Below are positions 52,624 through 62,551 of a DNA stretch of 64,000 nt, in pieces (position 1 is the stretch's first letter; the number at the start of each line of letters is the position of its first letter). The stretch lies in contig NZ_CP087176.1 in NCBI RefSeq assembly GCF_024748695.1, forward strand, positions 1,481,501 through 1,545,500. Direction: 5' to 3'. The position numbers were made by a program, and so were the translations under genes. The DNA comes from Pseudomonas sp. B21-040 (GTDB lineage Bacteria > Pseudomonadota > Gammaproteobacteria > Pseudomonadales > Pseudomonadaceae). The notes under the pieces were generated by a model. That model worked only from the letters and a program-made list of their open reading frames with translations, did not search any database and was not told the origin of the DNA.

Positions 52624-55600
52624 ATGACCGACGAATCGCCCTCCATCGACAAACTGCTGAAAAACCTCGATCACGCCATGCTCGCCGACCGTCACCGGCT
52701 GCGGCGGCAGTTGCTTGAGCTGCGCAAGAAACCTGACGAGGCCAAGCTGGCCCTGTGGGTGACGCGCCTGCAGGCGTCCTGTGATCAGGTGTTGGCGCGA
52801 CGCGCCAGCCTGCCGGTGATTCGTTACGACGACAGCCTGCCCATCGCCGCCAAGCGCGACGAAATCAAGGAAGCGCTGCTCAAGCATCAGGTGCTGATCA
52901 TTGCCGGCGAAACCGGCTCGGGTAAAACCACTCAGTTGCCGAAAATCTGTCTGGAAATCGGTCGCGGCCAGCATGGCCTGATCGGCCACACCCAGCCCCG
53001 TCGAATTGCGGCGCGCAGCGTCGCCAGCCGGGTCGCCGAAGAATTGGCGACGCCGCTGGGCGCGCTGGTCGGCTATCAGGTGAGGTTCGAGGACCAGAGC
53101 GATTCCAACACCCTGATCAAGCTGATGACCGACGGCATCCTGCTGGCGGAAACCCAGAACGACCGCTACCTCGAACGCTACGACACGATCATCGTCGACG
53201 AAGCCCACGAACGCAGCCTCAACATCGACTTCCTGCTGGGTTACCTGAAAACCCTGCTGCCGCGTCGCCCGGACCTGAAAGTCATCATCACCTCGGCGAC
53301 CATCGACCTGGAGCGCTTCTCCAAGCATTTTGACGACGCGCCGATTGTCGAAGTCTCCGGCCGTACCTTCCCGGTAGAAACCTGGTATCGCCCGCTGACG
53401 CTGGAGCAGGACGAAGAGGGCAACCGCGTCGAAGATGACTTGACTGTGGACCAGGCGATCCTCGCCACCCTCGATGAAATCGCCGCGTTCGAACGCAGTG
53501 AGCGCAAGAGTCCCGGCGATGTGCTGGTGTTCCTGCCCGGTGAGCGCGAGATTCGTGACGCGGCCGACATGCTGCGCAAGGCCCAGCTCAAGCACACCGA
53601 AATCCTGCCGTTGTACGCACGGCTGTCGCCGGCCGAGCAACAGCGGATTTTCCAGTCGCACCCCGGACGCCGAGTCGTATTGGCGACCAACGTTGCCGAA
53701 ACCTCGCTGACGGTGCCGGGCATTCGTTACGTGATCGACAGCGGCACCGCGCGCATCAGCCGTTACAGCTATCGCGCCAAGGTCCAGCGCCTGCCCATCG
53801 AAGCCATTTCCCAGGCCAGCGCCAACCAGCGTAAAGGTCGCTGTGGTCGGGTCGAGCCCGGTATCTGTATCCGCCTCTATGGCGAAGACGATTTCATCGG
53901 TCGTCCGGAATTTACCGACCCGGAAATCCTGCGGACCAACCTCGCCGCCGTGATCTTGCAGATGCTGCACCTGCGCCTGGGCGAGATCACCGATTTCCCG
54001 TTTATCGAACCACCTGACGGCAAAGCCATCAGCGACGGTTTCAACTTGCTGCAAGAACTCTCGGCCGTGGACCGCAACAGTCAGTTGACTCCGCTCGGGC
54101 GTCAATTGGCACGTTTGCCGGTGGACCCGCGCATGGGCCGCATGTTGCTGGAAGCAGCGAAACTCGGCAGTTTGCAGGAAGTGCTGATCGTCGCCAGCGC
54201 CATGTCGATTCAAGACCCGCGCGAACGTCCACCGGAGCGTCAGCAAGCGGCGGACCAGGCGCACGCGCAGTGGAAAGACGTGGACTCGGACTTCGCCGGG
54301 CTGGTCAATCTGTGGCGTGGTTTCGAAGAACAACGCCAGGCGCTGACGGCCAGCCCGTTGCGTAACTGGTGTCGCAAGAACTTCCTCAACTACCTGCGCC
54401 TGCGCGAGTGGCGCGATTCTCACCGTCAGTTGAGCCTGATCTGCCGCGACATGCAGTTGCACATTAATAAAGAGCCGGCGGACTACCCGAAACTGCACAA
54501 AGCGGTGCTGGTGGGGCTGCTCAGCCAGATCGGCCAGAAAACCGAAGACGGCGATTACCTCGGCGCCCGCCAGCGACGCTTCTGGATTCACCCCTCGTCG
54601 GGGATCGGCAAGAAACGCCCGCAATGGCTGATGACCGCCGAACTGGTGGAAACCACCAAGCTTTACGCGCGCATGGTCGCCAAGATCGACGCCGACTGGA
54701 TCGAACCGCTGGCCGGGCACCTGATCAAGAAAAACCACTTCGAACCGCACTGGGAGAAGAAGCGCGGCCAGGTCGTGGCGTTCGAGCAGATCACTTTGTT
54801 CGGGCTGATCGTGGTCGGTCGCCGGCCGGTGCATTACGGGCCGATTGACCCGGTGGTGTCCCGTGAGTTTTTCATTCGTGAAGGCCTGGTGCGCGGCGAG
54901 ATTCAATCCAAAGCCAAATGCCTGTCGGCCAACGCGCAGTTGCTGGAACAACTCGACGAACTGGAAGCCAAGGCCCGTCGTCGCGACATCCTCGCCGACG
55001 AAGAAACCCTGTTCGCCTTCTACGATGCACGGCTGCCGGCAGAGATCCACCAGACGGCGACCTTCGACAGCTGGTACCGGATCAACAGCCAGAAAGACCC
55101 GCAGTTGCTGATCATGCGCGAAGAAGACGTGCTGGCTCGCGAGGCCAGCGAAGTCACCGCCCTGCATTACCCGGACACGCTGCATATCGGCGATCTGGAG
55201 CTGGCGCTGAGTTACCACTTCGAACCCAATCATCCGCGCGACGGTGTGACCTTGCGGGTGCCGGCGCCGCTATTGCCGATGCTGCCGCCGGAACGTCTGG
55301 AATGGCTGGTGCCGGGTGTGATCGAAGCCAAGTGCATCGCGCTGGTGCGTAACCTGCCCAAGGCACTGCGCAAGAATTTCGTGCCGGTGCCGGACTTCGT
55401 CAAAGCGGCGTTGCAGCGCATGACGTTCGCCGAGGGCTCGTTGCCTCAGGCACTGGGCCGTGAATTGCTGCGCATGACCGGTGCGCGGGTCAGCGATGAA
55501 GCGTGGGCGGAGGCGTCGCAGCAAGTCGACAGTCATTTGCGCATGAACCTGGAAATCGTCGACGGCCAGGGCAAGTTCCTGGGCGAAGGACGTGATCTGG

Positions 55601-56535
55601 CGGAGTTGACCGCACGATTTGCCGAAGCCAGTCAGGCGGCGTTGGCGGTACCGCAAACCGCGAAAAGCCAGCAGCCGGTGGAGGCGAAAGTCTTTGCCGC
55701 CGTGGCCGAGAAAACCCAGCAAAAGATCGCCGGGCTGTCGATGACGGTTTATCCGGCGTTGGTGGAAGAGGGCGGCACGGTCAAGGAAGGTCGATTCTCG
55801 ACGCCGGCCGAAGCCGAGTTCCAGCATCGCCGCGCCTTGCAGCGCTTGCTGATGCAGCAACTGGCCGAACCGGCGAAGTTCCTGCGCAGTAAGTTGCCGG
55901 GCCTGACTGAGCTGGGCCTGATGTACCGCGACATGGGGCGCGTCGATAGCCTGGTGGAAGACATTCTGCTGGCCAGCCTCGACAGCTGCATTCTCGACGG
56001 TGAAGACCCATTGCCGCGCGACGGCGCCGGGTTGGCGGCGTTGGCCGAGCGCAAGCGCGGCGGCTGGACCGAGCACGCGGAGCGTCTGGCAAAGCTGACA
56101 CTGGAAATCCTCAAGCTGTGGCATGGCCTGCAAAAGCGCTTCAAGGGCAAGATCGACCTGGCGCAAGCGGTGGCCCTGAACGACATCAAGCAGCAGCTCA
56201 GTCACCTGGTGTATCCGGGCTTCGTTCGGGAGACGCCGATGCAGTGGCTCAAGGAATTGCCGCGCTACCTCAAGGCAATCGAGCAGCGTTTCGAGAAGCT
56301 GGGCGCTCAGGTGCAGAAAGACCGGGTGTGGAGCGGCGAATTGTCCGGCCTCTGGACCCAGTACCAGACTCGCGCCAATAAACATGCCCAGGAAGGCAAA
56401 CGCGATCCGCAGCTGGAGCTCTATCGCTGGTGGCTGGAGGAATACCGGGTTTCGCTGTTCGCCCAGCAATTGGGGACGAAGGTGCCGATTTCCGACAAGC
56501 GCCTGAATAAACAGTGGACCCAGGTCGAACCGTAG
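52624..56535 (+). CDS. hrpA: ATP-dependent RNA helicase HrpA
   Basis: A 1303-aa DEAH-box helicase. Walker A GETGSGKT is at residues 95-102 and DEAH at 192-195, then SATI (motif III), and motif VI QRKGRCGR. After the helicase core come the HA2/OB-fold parts (RDPRERP-type region, LCRDMQLHINKEP) and the long C-terminal DUF3418-type domain of HrpA. It is important in mRNA processing and ribosome rescue in E. coli. ATG 52624 agrees with the family start. Confidence 0.96.
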   Translation: MTDESPSIDKLLKNLDHAMLADRHRLRRQLLELRKKPDEAKLALWVTRLQASCDQVLARRASLPVIRYDDSLPIAAKRDEIKEALLKHQVLIIAGETGSGKTTQLPKICLEIGRGQHGLIGHTQPRRIAARSVASRVAEELATPLGALVGYQVRFEDQSDSNTLIKLMTDGILLAETQNDRYLERYDTIIVDEAHERSLNIDFLLGYLKTLLPRRPDLKVIITSATIDLERFSKHFDDAPIVEVSGRTFPVETWYRPLTLEQDEEGNRVEDDLTVDQAILATLDEIAAFERSERKSPGDVLVFLPGEREIRDAADMLRKAQLKHTEILPLYARLSPAEQQRIFQSHPGRRVVLATNVAETSLTVPGIRYVIDSGTARISRYSYRAKVQRLPIEAISQASANQRKGRCGRVEPGICIRLYGEDDFIGRPEFTDPEILRTNLAAVILQMLHLRLGEITDFPFIEPPDGKAISDGFNLLQELSAVDRNSQLTPLGRQLARLPVDPRMGRMLLEAAKLGSLQEVLIVASAMSIQDPRERPPERQQAADQAHAQWKDVDSDFAGLVNLWRGFEEQRQALTASPLRNWCRKNFLNYLRLREWRDSHRQLSLICRDMQLHINKEPADYPKLHKAVLVGLLSQIGQKTEDGDYLGARQRRFWIHPSSGIGKKRPQWLMTAELVETTKLYARMVAKIDADWIEPLAGHLIKKNHFEPHWEKKRGQVVAFEQITLFGLIVVGRRPVHYGPIDPVVSREFFIREGLVRGEIQSKAKCLSANAQLLEQLDELEAKARRRDILADEETLFAFYDARLPAEIHQTATFDSWYRINSQKDPQLLIMREEDVLAREASEVTALHYPDTLHIGDLELALSYHFEPNHPRDGVTLRVPAPLLPMLPPERLEWLVPGVIEAKCIALVRNLPKALRKNFVPVPDFVKAALQRMTFAEGSLPQALGRELLRMTGARVSDEAWAEASQQVDSHLRMNLEIVDGQGKFLGEGRDLAELTARFAEASQAALAVPQTAKSQQPVEAKVFAAVAEKTQQKIAGLSMTVYPALVEEGGTVKEGRFSTPAEAEFQHRRALQRLLMQQLAEPAKFLRSKLPGLTELGLMYRDMGRVDSLVEDILLASLDSCILDGEDPLPRDGAGLAALAERKRGGWTEHAERLAKLTLEILKLWHGLQKRFKGKIDLAQAVALNDIKQQLSHLVYPGFVRETPMQWLKELPRYLKAIEQRFEKLGAQVQKDRVWSGELSGLWTQYQTRANKHAQEGKRDPQLELYRWWLEEYRVSLFAQQLGTKVPISDKRLNKQWTQVEP

Positions 56536-56848
56536 AACCCTCGGGTTGTAGGAGCTGAGCTTGCTCGCGATGGCGGCCTCAAGGACGCCATCGCCGGCAA
56601 GCCGTGCTCCTACCGATACGCCCTTGCGTTTGAGGAAGGTGCTTTATCCAGCAAAAGGCGCCAAATTCTAACGTTTATGGCAAACTTCGCGCCTATAAAC
56701 ACCGGCCCCACGGTTTTGAGCCTCTACGGCCGCGGGCAGGTCGGAATAAAGCGATGCCAGGTTTGCGTCCCCCGGATGGGAATAGACCCTTTGTGTGTTG
56801 GTACGTCGGTGCCAATGCTTTCTGCCTGAACAGATTAGAGAAACGACC
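56536..56848. other. Gap with REP-like pair, upstream of the FabH-like gene
   Basis: 313 bp. A REP-like pair (56545-56614; GTAGGAGCTGAGCTTGC... and an inverted CGCCGGCAAGCCGTGCTCCTAC) lies after hrpA. The rest contains the probable promoter of the FabH-like gene; no convincing element is identified. Confidence 0.6.
56545..56614. repeat. REP-like pair after hrpA
   Basis: Inverted halves of the GTAGGAGC...TTGC...GCGATGGCG type, separated by about 10 bp. The two halves differ from each other (GAGCTTGCTC versus GCCGGCAAGCCG), indicating either old or mixed subtypes. Confidence 0.8.
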
Positions 56849-57970
56849 ATGCATAACGTCGTCATCAGCGGCACCGGCCTGTACACCCCGGCCAACAGCA
56901 TCTCCAACGAAGAGCTGGTGCAGTCTTTCAACGCCTACGTCGCGCAATTCAACGCCGACAACGCCCAGGCCATTGCCCATGGCGAGATCGAGGCGCTGAC
57001 CGAGTCCAGCGCGGCGTTTATCGAAAAAGCCTCTGGCATCAAAAGCCGCTTTGTCATGGACAAGGACGGTATTCTCGACCCGCAACGCATGGCACCACGC
57101 CTGCCGGAGCGTTCGAACGACGAGTGGTCGGTGCTGTGCCAAATGGCCATCGGCGCCGCCGAACAAGCCTTGCAACGCGCCGGCAAGACCGCTGCGGACA
57201 TCGACGGTGTGATCGTCGCTTGCTCCAACCTGCAACGCGCCTACCCGGCCATTGCCATCGAAGTCCAGGAAGCGCTGGGCATCCAGGGTTTCGGTTTCGA
57301 CATGAACGTTGCCTGCTCCTCGGCGACCTTCGGCATTCAGGCGGCCGCCAACAGCGTGCAACTGGGCCAGGCCCGGGCCATCCTGATGGTCAACCCGGAA
57401 GTCTGCACCGGCCACCTGAACTTCCGCGACCGCGACAGCCATTTCATCTTCGGTGACGCGGCCACGGCGGTGATCATCGAGCGTGCTGACCTGGCGACGT
57501 CCAAGTACCAGTTCGACATCGTCAGCACCAAGCTGCTGACCAAGTTCTCCAACAACATCCGCAACAACTTCGGCTTCCTCAACCGCGCGGCGGAAGAGGG
57601 CATCGGTGCCAAGGACAAACTGTTCGTGCAGGAAGGCCGCAAGGTATTCCGCGATGTTTGCCCAATGGTTGCCGAGTTGATCGCTACGCACCTGGAAGAA
57701 AACCAGCTCAACGTCAGCGACGTGAAGCGCTTCTGGCTGCACCAGGCCAACCTCAGCATGAACCACCTGATCGTCAAGAAACTGCTGGGTCGCGAGGCCA
57801 CCGAAGAAGAAGCACCGGTGATTCTCGACACTTACGCGAACACCAGTTCCGCCGGTTCCGTGATTGCGTTTCACAAGAACCAGGATGATCTGCCTGCCGG
57901 TTCCCTGGCGGTGCTCAGTTCGTTTGGCGCCGGTTACTCGATTGGCAGCGTGCTACTGCGCAAGCGTTAA
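56849..57970 (+). CDS. Beta-ketoacyl-ACP synthase III family (PA3286-like)
   Basis: A 373-aa thiolase-fold synthase. Catalytic Cys156 is in MNVACSSATFG, the His is in FWLHQANLSMN and the Asn in TYANTSSAGSV. The sequence is closest to the FabH paralogue known from P. aeruginosa (PA3286), which takes octanoyl-CoA from beta-oxidation into fatty acid synthesis; it is longer than the housekeeping FabH (about 320 aa). ATG 56849 is chosen because the protein begins HNVVISGTGLYTP. The next genes are an ECF sigma and its anti-sigma factor. Confidence 0.9.
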   Translation: MHNVVISGTGLYTPANSISNEELVQSFNAYVAQFNADNAQAIAHGEIEALTESSAAFIEKASGIKSRFVMDKDGILDPQRMAPRLPERSNDEWSVLCQMAIGAAEQALQRAGKTAADIDGVIVACSNLQRAYPAIAIEVQEALGIQGFGFDMNVACSSATFGIQAAANSVQLGQARAILMVNPEVCTGHLNFRDRDSHFIFGDAATAVIIERADLATSKYQFDIVSTKLLTKFSNNIRNNFGFLNRAAEEGIGAKDKLFVQEGRKVFRDVCPMVAELIATHLEENQLNVSDVKRFWLHQANLSMNHLIVKKLLGREATEEEAPVILDTYANTSSAGSVIAFHKNQDDLPAGSLAVLSSFGAGYSIGSVLLRKR

Positions 57971-58014
57971 TCGAGTGTTTTTGAGCGTTTTCCTTGAGTT
58001 GTGATGAAGTTTCC

Positions 58015-58032
58015 TACATTCGAAACCGTCAG
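58015..58032. promoter_or_regulatory. Inverted repeat upstream of the ECF sigma gene
   Basis: GTTTC and GAAAC separated by eight bases, inside the sequence around 58010-58032, about 100 bp before the sigma gene start. It could be an operator. A TGTAAC-type -35 sequence follows at about 58038, but the -10 is not clear. Confidence 0.35.
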
Positions 58033-58123
58033 GACGCTGTAACTTTCGGAAATGACAGCAGGACAACCTTTGGGTGACGTCCTGTTGTAGTCAAATTCGA
58101 GTTCAGAACAAGGAAACTGTTTG

Positions 58124-58735
58124 ATGGCGGCTGATGACGCGCAATTGCTGGAACGATTGCTGGCAGGGGAGCAACGCGCTTTCAAAGAGTTGGTCAGCAC
58201 CTACCAAAGCGCCATGCGCGCGGTGGCGTATGCCATTGTCGGCAGTCGGCATGCCGACGAAATAGTGCAGGATGCGTGGCTGTCGGTGGTGCGTAACCTG
58301 AGCAAGTTCGAAGGGCGTTCGAGCCTCAAGACCTGGTTGCTGACCATCACCGCCAACGCGGCCAAAGGTCGCTACAAGCAAAACCGCCGCGAGGTGCTGC
58401 TTGATGACATTCCATCCCCCCACGGCACCATCGATGACGATCGTTTCTCATCCGGCGATGGCCATTGGCTGGTGGCGCCGTTTGCCTGGCATCAGGACAC
58501 CCCGGAAGCGCTACTGCTCGAAACCGAGCTGCGCACATGCCTGGACTATACGTTGCTCAGTCTGTCGGAACTGCAACGCAGCGTGTTATTACTGCGCGAG
58601 CGTCAGGGGCTCGAGCTGGAGGAGATCTGTAATCTTTTGGACATCTCGCTCTCCAATGTTCGCGTGCTGCTGCATCGGGCACGGTTGAAGGTATTTGCGA
58701 CCGTGGAGCATTTTGAGGAGACAGGGGAATGTTGA
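58124..58735 (+). CDS. ECF RNA polymerase sigma factor
   Basis: A 203-aa sigma-70 ECF protein. Region 2 (ALVSTYQSAMRAVAYAIVGSRHADEIVQDAWLSVVRNLSKFEGRSSLKTWLLTITANAAK) and region 4 (LLSLSELQRSVLLLRERQGLELEEICNLLDISLSNVRVLLHRAR) are clear, with a long linker. ATG 58124 has AAGGAAA about 8 bp upstream. The anti-sigma gene overlaps its 3' end by 7 bp. In pseudomonads this pair is near the FabH-like gene; envelope or lipid stress control is inferred. Confidence 0.92.
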   Translation: MAADDAQLLERLLAGEQRAFKELVSTYQSAMRAVAYAIVGSRHADEIVQDAWLSVVRNLSKFEGRSSLKTWLLTITANAAKGRYKQNRREVLLDDIPSPHGTIDDDRFSSGDGHWLVAPFAWHQDTPEALLLETELRTCLDYTLLSLSELQRSVLLLRERQGLELEEICNLLDISLSNVRVLLHRARLKVFATVEHFEETGEC

Positions 58736-58965
58736 CCTGCAAGGAACAAGTGGCGCGCTCCAGCGATTATCTCGACGGTCAGTTGAGCTTTCGCGAGAAG
58801 TTGATGGTTCGGCATCATCTGATGTTCTGCCGTAATTGTCGGCGGTTCATTCGTCAGATGCGGCTGATGCAGGCGACGTTGCGTGCCATGCCGGAAGAAA
58901 CGGTGCCAGACGTTGATGCACTGGCTGAACGTCTCGCTGCCGAGCGTCGCAAGGACAATCCGTAG
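58729..58965 (+). CDS. Zinc-finger anti-sigma factor
   Basis: A 78-aa protein with an HxxxCxxC ZAS motif: His30, Cys34 and Cys37 in RHHLMFCRNC, and Cys4 as a possible fourth ligand. It is the size of soluble ZAS anti-sigma factors (RsrA/ChrR N-terminal type) and overlaps the sigma gene, so it most likely binds and inhibits it, releasing on a redox or other signal. No membrane segment is present. Confidence 0.88.
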   Translation: MLTCKEQVARSSDYLDGQLSFREKLMVRHHLMFCRNCRRFIRQMRLMQATLRAMPEETVPDVDALAERLAAERRKDNP

Positions 58966-59053
58966 CAGAGGATATTTATCGCGCGGATCAAGAAACAGGC
59001 TCGCGTGGATGAGCCGAACGGATGATGGGGATCAATCCATCCACGCCAGACTG

Positions 59054-59082
59054 TAAAAGCGGCCCGGGCTTCCTTGCCCGGG
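59054..59082 (-). terminator. Terminator after the porin gene
   Basis: Stem CCCGGGC / GCCCGGG with a 6-base loop, followed on the minus strand by CGC and a run of T (59057-59054). It lies 20-45 bp after the porin stop. The plus-strand side has no T-run, so it serves the porin mainly. Confidence 0.75.
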
Positions 59083-59099
59083 TCGTGTAGCGGGGTAAA

Positions 59100-60431
59100 T
59101 CAGAACTTCGCTTCAGCATCCAGTTGCAGGGTGTTGATGTCGGAATCGGTCTTCTTGATGCTGGCGTTGGTGTAGTCGGAGTTAGCCATGAAGTACGTGG
59201 CGCCGAGGTTGAAGTTCTTGTCCAACTCGTAACTCACTTTCAGCTTGCTGCCGCGCGAACCGGTGTAGCCGTTGGCGAAGTCGGAGTCGGTGAAGGCACC
59301 CACCACAGAGTTCTGTTGGACGTCGCGGTAGTTGTAGTCCACTGCGAAGCCGTAGAACTTGGACTTGACGCCGGCCAACCAGCCAGTGTCCTGGTCGTTG
59401 CTCGCGTCTTTGTTGTTGACGTACTGACCGTACAACGAAAGCGGTACTGGCAGGTTGGTGAAGTCGAGCTGACCAAAACCTTCATACAGCTTGAACGTTT
59501 CGCCCGGGCTGTTGCCGTTGACGGCCAGTGCGCATGGCGCGGTGACGGTGCCGGTGGTCGGGCAAGCACTGTTGCTGTCGTTGTCATACGAATAGATGCT
59601 GCCGCCCAACGTCATTTTCATGCTGTCGGTGATGGCGAAGCGTGCACCCAACTGGCCGGCGTACAGACGCAGGTCATGCTTGAACTGCACGCCTTCACCG
59701 TCGACGTTGTCCTTGAGGGTGTAGTGACCGGCGCTACCGAACAACTCGGTGCTGCCGCTCAGCGGGTATTTGTAGGTCGCAGCCAGGCCTTCCGGGTTGA
59801 TGTCGCTATCCCAGATGATGTCGCCCATGCTCACCCATTGCTGTGGCATCTTGCCGCCAACCAGGTGCAGGTTCTTGATCGCGTCAGGGTGGTAGTCGAC
59901 GTAACCCTGGTCCAGCCAGATCGACTTCTTGTCGAAGTAGTTGTTCAGGTCCTGGTTGGTGGAACGGGCATCGTCGTTGTTGCCGGTGGCGATACGGATG
60001 CCGGTGTCGACTTGCGGGTTGATTTCGCTGTAGGCACCCAGGCGGGCACGAATGCGCTGGCGATCCTGGTCTTTGTTGTTTGGAACGCCATCGTTGTGTA
60101 CGGTTTCCTCACGGAAGCGCACGTCGCCCTTGAATTGGGTCTTGGCAGCCCACGCCAGTTTCTGGTCGAAGGTGCTCAGTTCAGTGGTTTTCTTCGCGGT
60201 TGCTGCGATCTGCTCGTTGGTCTCTTGCTGAGCCTGACGGGCGATTTGCTGATCTTTCTGATCCCGGGCCAGTTCAGCTTGCAGTTCACTGTACTGCGCA
60301 GTGGTAATCGAGCCGTTAGCCTTGAGCATGTCGAGCAGTTTGGCGTCGACTGCGGCGCTGGCGGAAACGCTCATGGCCAGCAACAGCCCGCCACACAGGG
60401 CCGCCGCAGTTTTCGTGGAAGCAAGACGCAT
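59100..60431 (-). CDS. Putative outer-membrane porin
   Basis: A 443-aa protein with a signal peptide (TAAALCGGLLLAMSVSASA) and a coiled-coil-like N-terminal region (LLDMLKANGSITTAQYSELQAELARDQKD). A beta-barrel region follows, with alternating aromatic and Gly residues and a C-terminal Phe (LDAEAKF). This fits the Pseudomonas putative porin type (OmpS-like, with an N-terminal helical segment). Two cysteines in one external loop (SACPTTGTVTAPCAL) may form a disulfide. ATG 60431 has GGAG 6 bp upstream. The substrate is unknown. Confidence 0.88.
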   Translation of the reverse strand: MRLASTKTAAALCGGLLLAMSVSASAAVDAKLLDMLKANGSITTAQYSELQAELARDQKDQQIARQAQQETNEQIAATAKKTTELSTFDQKLAWAAKTQFKGDVRFREETVHNDGVPNNKDQDRQRIRARLGAYSEINPQVDTGIRIATGNNDDARSTNQDLNNYFDKKSIWLDQGYVDYHPDAIKNLHLVGGKMPQQWVSMGDIIWDSDINPEGLAATYKYPLSGSTELFGSAGHYTLKDNVDGEGVQFKHDLRLYAGQLGARFAITDSMKMTLGGSIYSYDNDSNSACPTTGTVTAPCALAVNGNSPGETFKLYEGFGQLDFTNLPVPLSLYGQYVNNKDASNDQDTGWLAGVKSKFYGFAVDYNYRDVQQNSVVGAFTDSDFANGYTGSRGSKLKVSYELDKNFNLGATYFMANSDYTNASIKKTDSDINTLQLDAEAKF

Positions 60432-60712
60432 ATCAATCTCCGAAGATGAGAGTGGATGACTGAGCCATCCAGGGCACAACCGACCATTGATGGACGGAAA
60501 ACAGTGGCCGGGTATAACCCGGCGCTATAAAAACAGGCGCCAGTATCGCGATGGTTTATGACAAAGCAGTGGCGAAGTGATGGCGTCTAGATGACGATAA
60601 AAAGGCTGTTTGAACTTTTTCTTCGGACGTTTGTCGGCGAAACGCGTGTGTGCAACCGGTGGCGATAAGCGATACTCGCGAGGCTTTCACGCAAGAAGTG
60701 GAGAGGAAGTTG

Positions 60713-61837
60713 ATGCCGCTGCAACGTTTGGAAAATCTGTCTGAAATCGCCCCCCAGGCCTGGGACACCCTGGTGCCTGAGAATCAGCCATTTCTGCGCC
60801 ACGCCTTTCTCAGTGCGCTGGAAGACAGCGGCAGCCTTGGGCCGCATTCCGGCTGGCAGCCCGAGCATTTGTTGCACATGGAAGGTGATCGGCTGATCGC
60901 CGCGCTGCCCAGTTACCGCAAGTGGCATTCTTACGGCGAGTACGTGTTCGATCACGCTTGGGCCGATGCCTGTGAGCGAGCCGGCATCGACTATTACCCC
61001 AAATTATTGACCGCCGTGCCCTTCAGCCCGGTCAGCGGGCCACGGCTGCTGGCGGCCAGCGTCGAGGACGGTTTCGAGTTACTCAAGAGCTTGCCGGGGT
61101 ATCTGGAGATTGAAGAGCTCTCCAGCGCGCACATCAATTTCACCGATTCGTTTACGGACGCGGCACTGGCCGAACAACCCGGTTGGTTGCAGCGAATAGG
61201 CTGTCAGTACCACTGGCAAAATCGCGGCTATCGGGACTTTCAGGACTTCCTCGACGTCCTGAGTTCACGCAAGCGCAAGCAGATGCGCAAAGAACGTGAA
61301 CAGGTAGCGGGGCAGGGGATTGAGTTCGAATGGCTTGAGGGGCGGCAACTGGATCAGGCGCAGTGGGATTTCGTCTACGCCTGCTATGCCAATACCTATG
61401 CGGTACGTCGACAAAGGCCTTACTTGACGCGCGAATTCTTCAGCCTGCTGGCCGAGCGCATGCCGGAATCGATTCGGGTGGTGTTGGCCAAACAGGGCTC
61501 AAGACCGGTGGCCATGGCGTTCAGTCTGGTGGGTGGCGACAGTTTTTACGGTCGTTACTGGGGTTGTCTGGCCGAGTTTGATCGACTGCATTTCGAGACT
61601 TGTTTCTATCAAGGTATGGATTATGCGATTGCCAACGGCTTTCAGCGTTTTGACGCGGGTGCCCAAGGCGAGCACAAACTGATTCGCGGGTTTGAACCGG
61701 TGATCACGCATTCCTGGCATTACTTGCGCCATCCCGGCCTGAAAGCAGCGGTCAAAGACTTCCTGCAGCAAGAACGCGTTGGGGTGTTGGCGTATGCCGA
61801 GGAGGCGAGGACCGCCTTGCCTTATCGGCAAGACTGA
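60713..61837 (+). CDS. FemAB/GNAT-like protein (COG3146)
   Basis: A 374-aa protein. The C-terminal half is a GNAT-like fold typical of FemAB-type ligases: LSSRKRKQMRKEREQVAGQGIEFEW, ACYANTYAVRRQRPYL, MAFSLVGGDSFYGRYWGC and FDAGAQGEHKLIRGF. The N-terminal part carries PFLRHAFLSALEDSGSLGPHSGW, the usual COG3146 start. ATG 60713 has GAGGAAG upstream. Proteins of this family are annotated as peptidoglycan-biosynthesis or acetyltransferase-like; the actual substrate is unknown. It is convergent with aqpZ. Confidence 0.85.
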   Translation: MPLQRLENLSEIAPQAWDTLVPENQPFLRHAFLSALEDSGSLGPHSGWQPEHLLHMEGDRLIAALPSYRKWHSYGEYVFDHAWADACERAGIDYYPKLLTAVPFSPVSGPRLLAASVEDGFELLKSLPGYLEIEELSSAHINFTDSFTDAALAEQPGWLQRIGCQYHWQNRGYRDFQDFLDVLSSRKRKQMRKEREQVAGQGIEFEWLEGRQLDQAQWDFVYACYANTYAVRRQRPYLTREFFSLLAERMPESIRVVLAKQGSRPVAMAFSLVGGDSFYGRYWGCLAEFDRLHFETCFYQGMDYAIANGFQRFDAGAQGEHKLIRGFEPVITHSWHYLRHPGLKAAVKDFLQQERVGVLAYAEEARTALPYRQD

Positions 61838-61852
61838 TCCTCGTCCCAGGTC

Positions 61853-62551
61853 TTAAGTGTCTTCCTTGCCCAGCCACCGATAGAGCACGCCGCCGACTAT
61901 CGCGCCCAGCAGTGGCGCCACCCAGAACATCCACAGTTGTTGAATCGCCCAGCCGCCGACGATCAGTGCCGGGCCGGTACTGCGCGCCGGGTTGACCGAG
62001 GTGTTGGTGACCGGAATCGAGATCAGGTGGATGAGGGTCAGCCCCAGGCCGATGGCAATAGGGGCCAGTCCAGCCGGAGCGCGTTTGTCGGTGGCGCCGA
62101 GGATGATCAGGATGAACATCGCCGTCATCACCAGTTCACAGACAAAACCTGCCGCCATGGCATAGCCGCCAGGGGAATGTTCACCATAACCGTTGGATGC
62201 CAGGCCACCGGCCAGGTCGAAACCGGGTTTGCCGCTGGCAATGAAGTACAGTAATGCGGCTGCAATTATCCCGCCGATGACCTGCGCAATGATGTACGCC
62301 GGCAGCTCCTTGGCGGGAAAGCGTCCACCGACTACCAACCCCAATGACACGGCCGGGTTAAGGTGACAACCGGAGATATGGCCAATAGCGAACGCCATGG
62401 TCAGCACCGTCAACCCAAACGCCAGGGACACCCCCAGCAAACCGATCCCCACCTCCGGGAAAGCGGCGGCCAGCACCGCACTGCCACACCCCCCCAGCAC
62501 CAGCCAGAACGTACCAACCAACTCTGTCGCTGATCGTTTGAATAGAGACAT
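61853..62551 (-). CDS. aqpZ: Aquaporin Z
   Basis: A 232-aa aquaporin with six hydrophobic helices and both NPA motifs ([10 protein letters not shown] and [10 protein letters not shown]). The selectivity-filter residues of a water-specific channel (His before the second half, Arg after the second NPA) are consistent. It should transport water rather than glycerol. Start ATG at 62551 agrees with the family ([16 protein letters not shown]). Confidence 0.95.
   Translation of the reverse strand: MSLFKRSATELVGTFWLVLGGCGSAVLAAAFPEVGIGLLGVSLAFGLTVLTMAFAIGHISGCHLNPAVSLGLVVGGRFPAKELPAYIIAQVIGGIIAAALLYFIASGKPGFDLAGGLASNGYGEHSPGGYAMAAGFVCELVMTAMFILIILGATDKRAPAGLAPIAIGLGLTLIHLISIPVTNTSVNPARSTGPALIVGGWAIQQLWMFWVAPLLGAIVGGVLYRWLGKEDT

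Noticed and set aside
52600..55233. 877-codon open frame antisense to hrpA
   Set aside because: A codon-bias shadow of hrpA; no recognisable motif or ribosome site.
58035..58075. Autoregulated ECF promoter upstream of the sigma gene
   Set aside because: A TGTAAC-type -35 is present but no convincing -10 at 16-17 bp, so it was not listed as a promoter.
59124..60449. 441-codon open frame antisense to the porin
   Set aside because: Val/Gly-rich mirror of a beta-barrel gene; no start signal.
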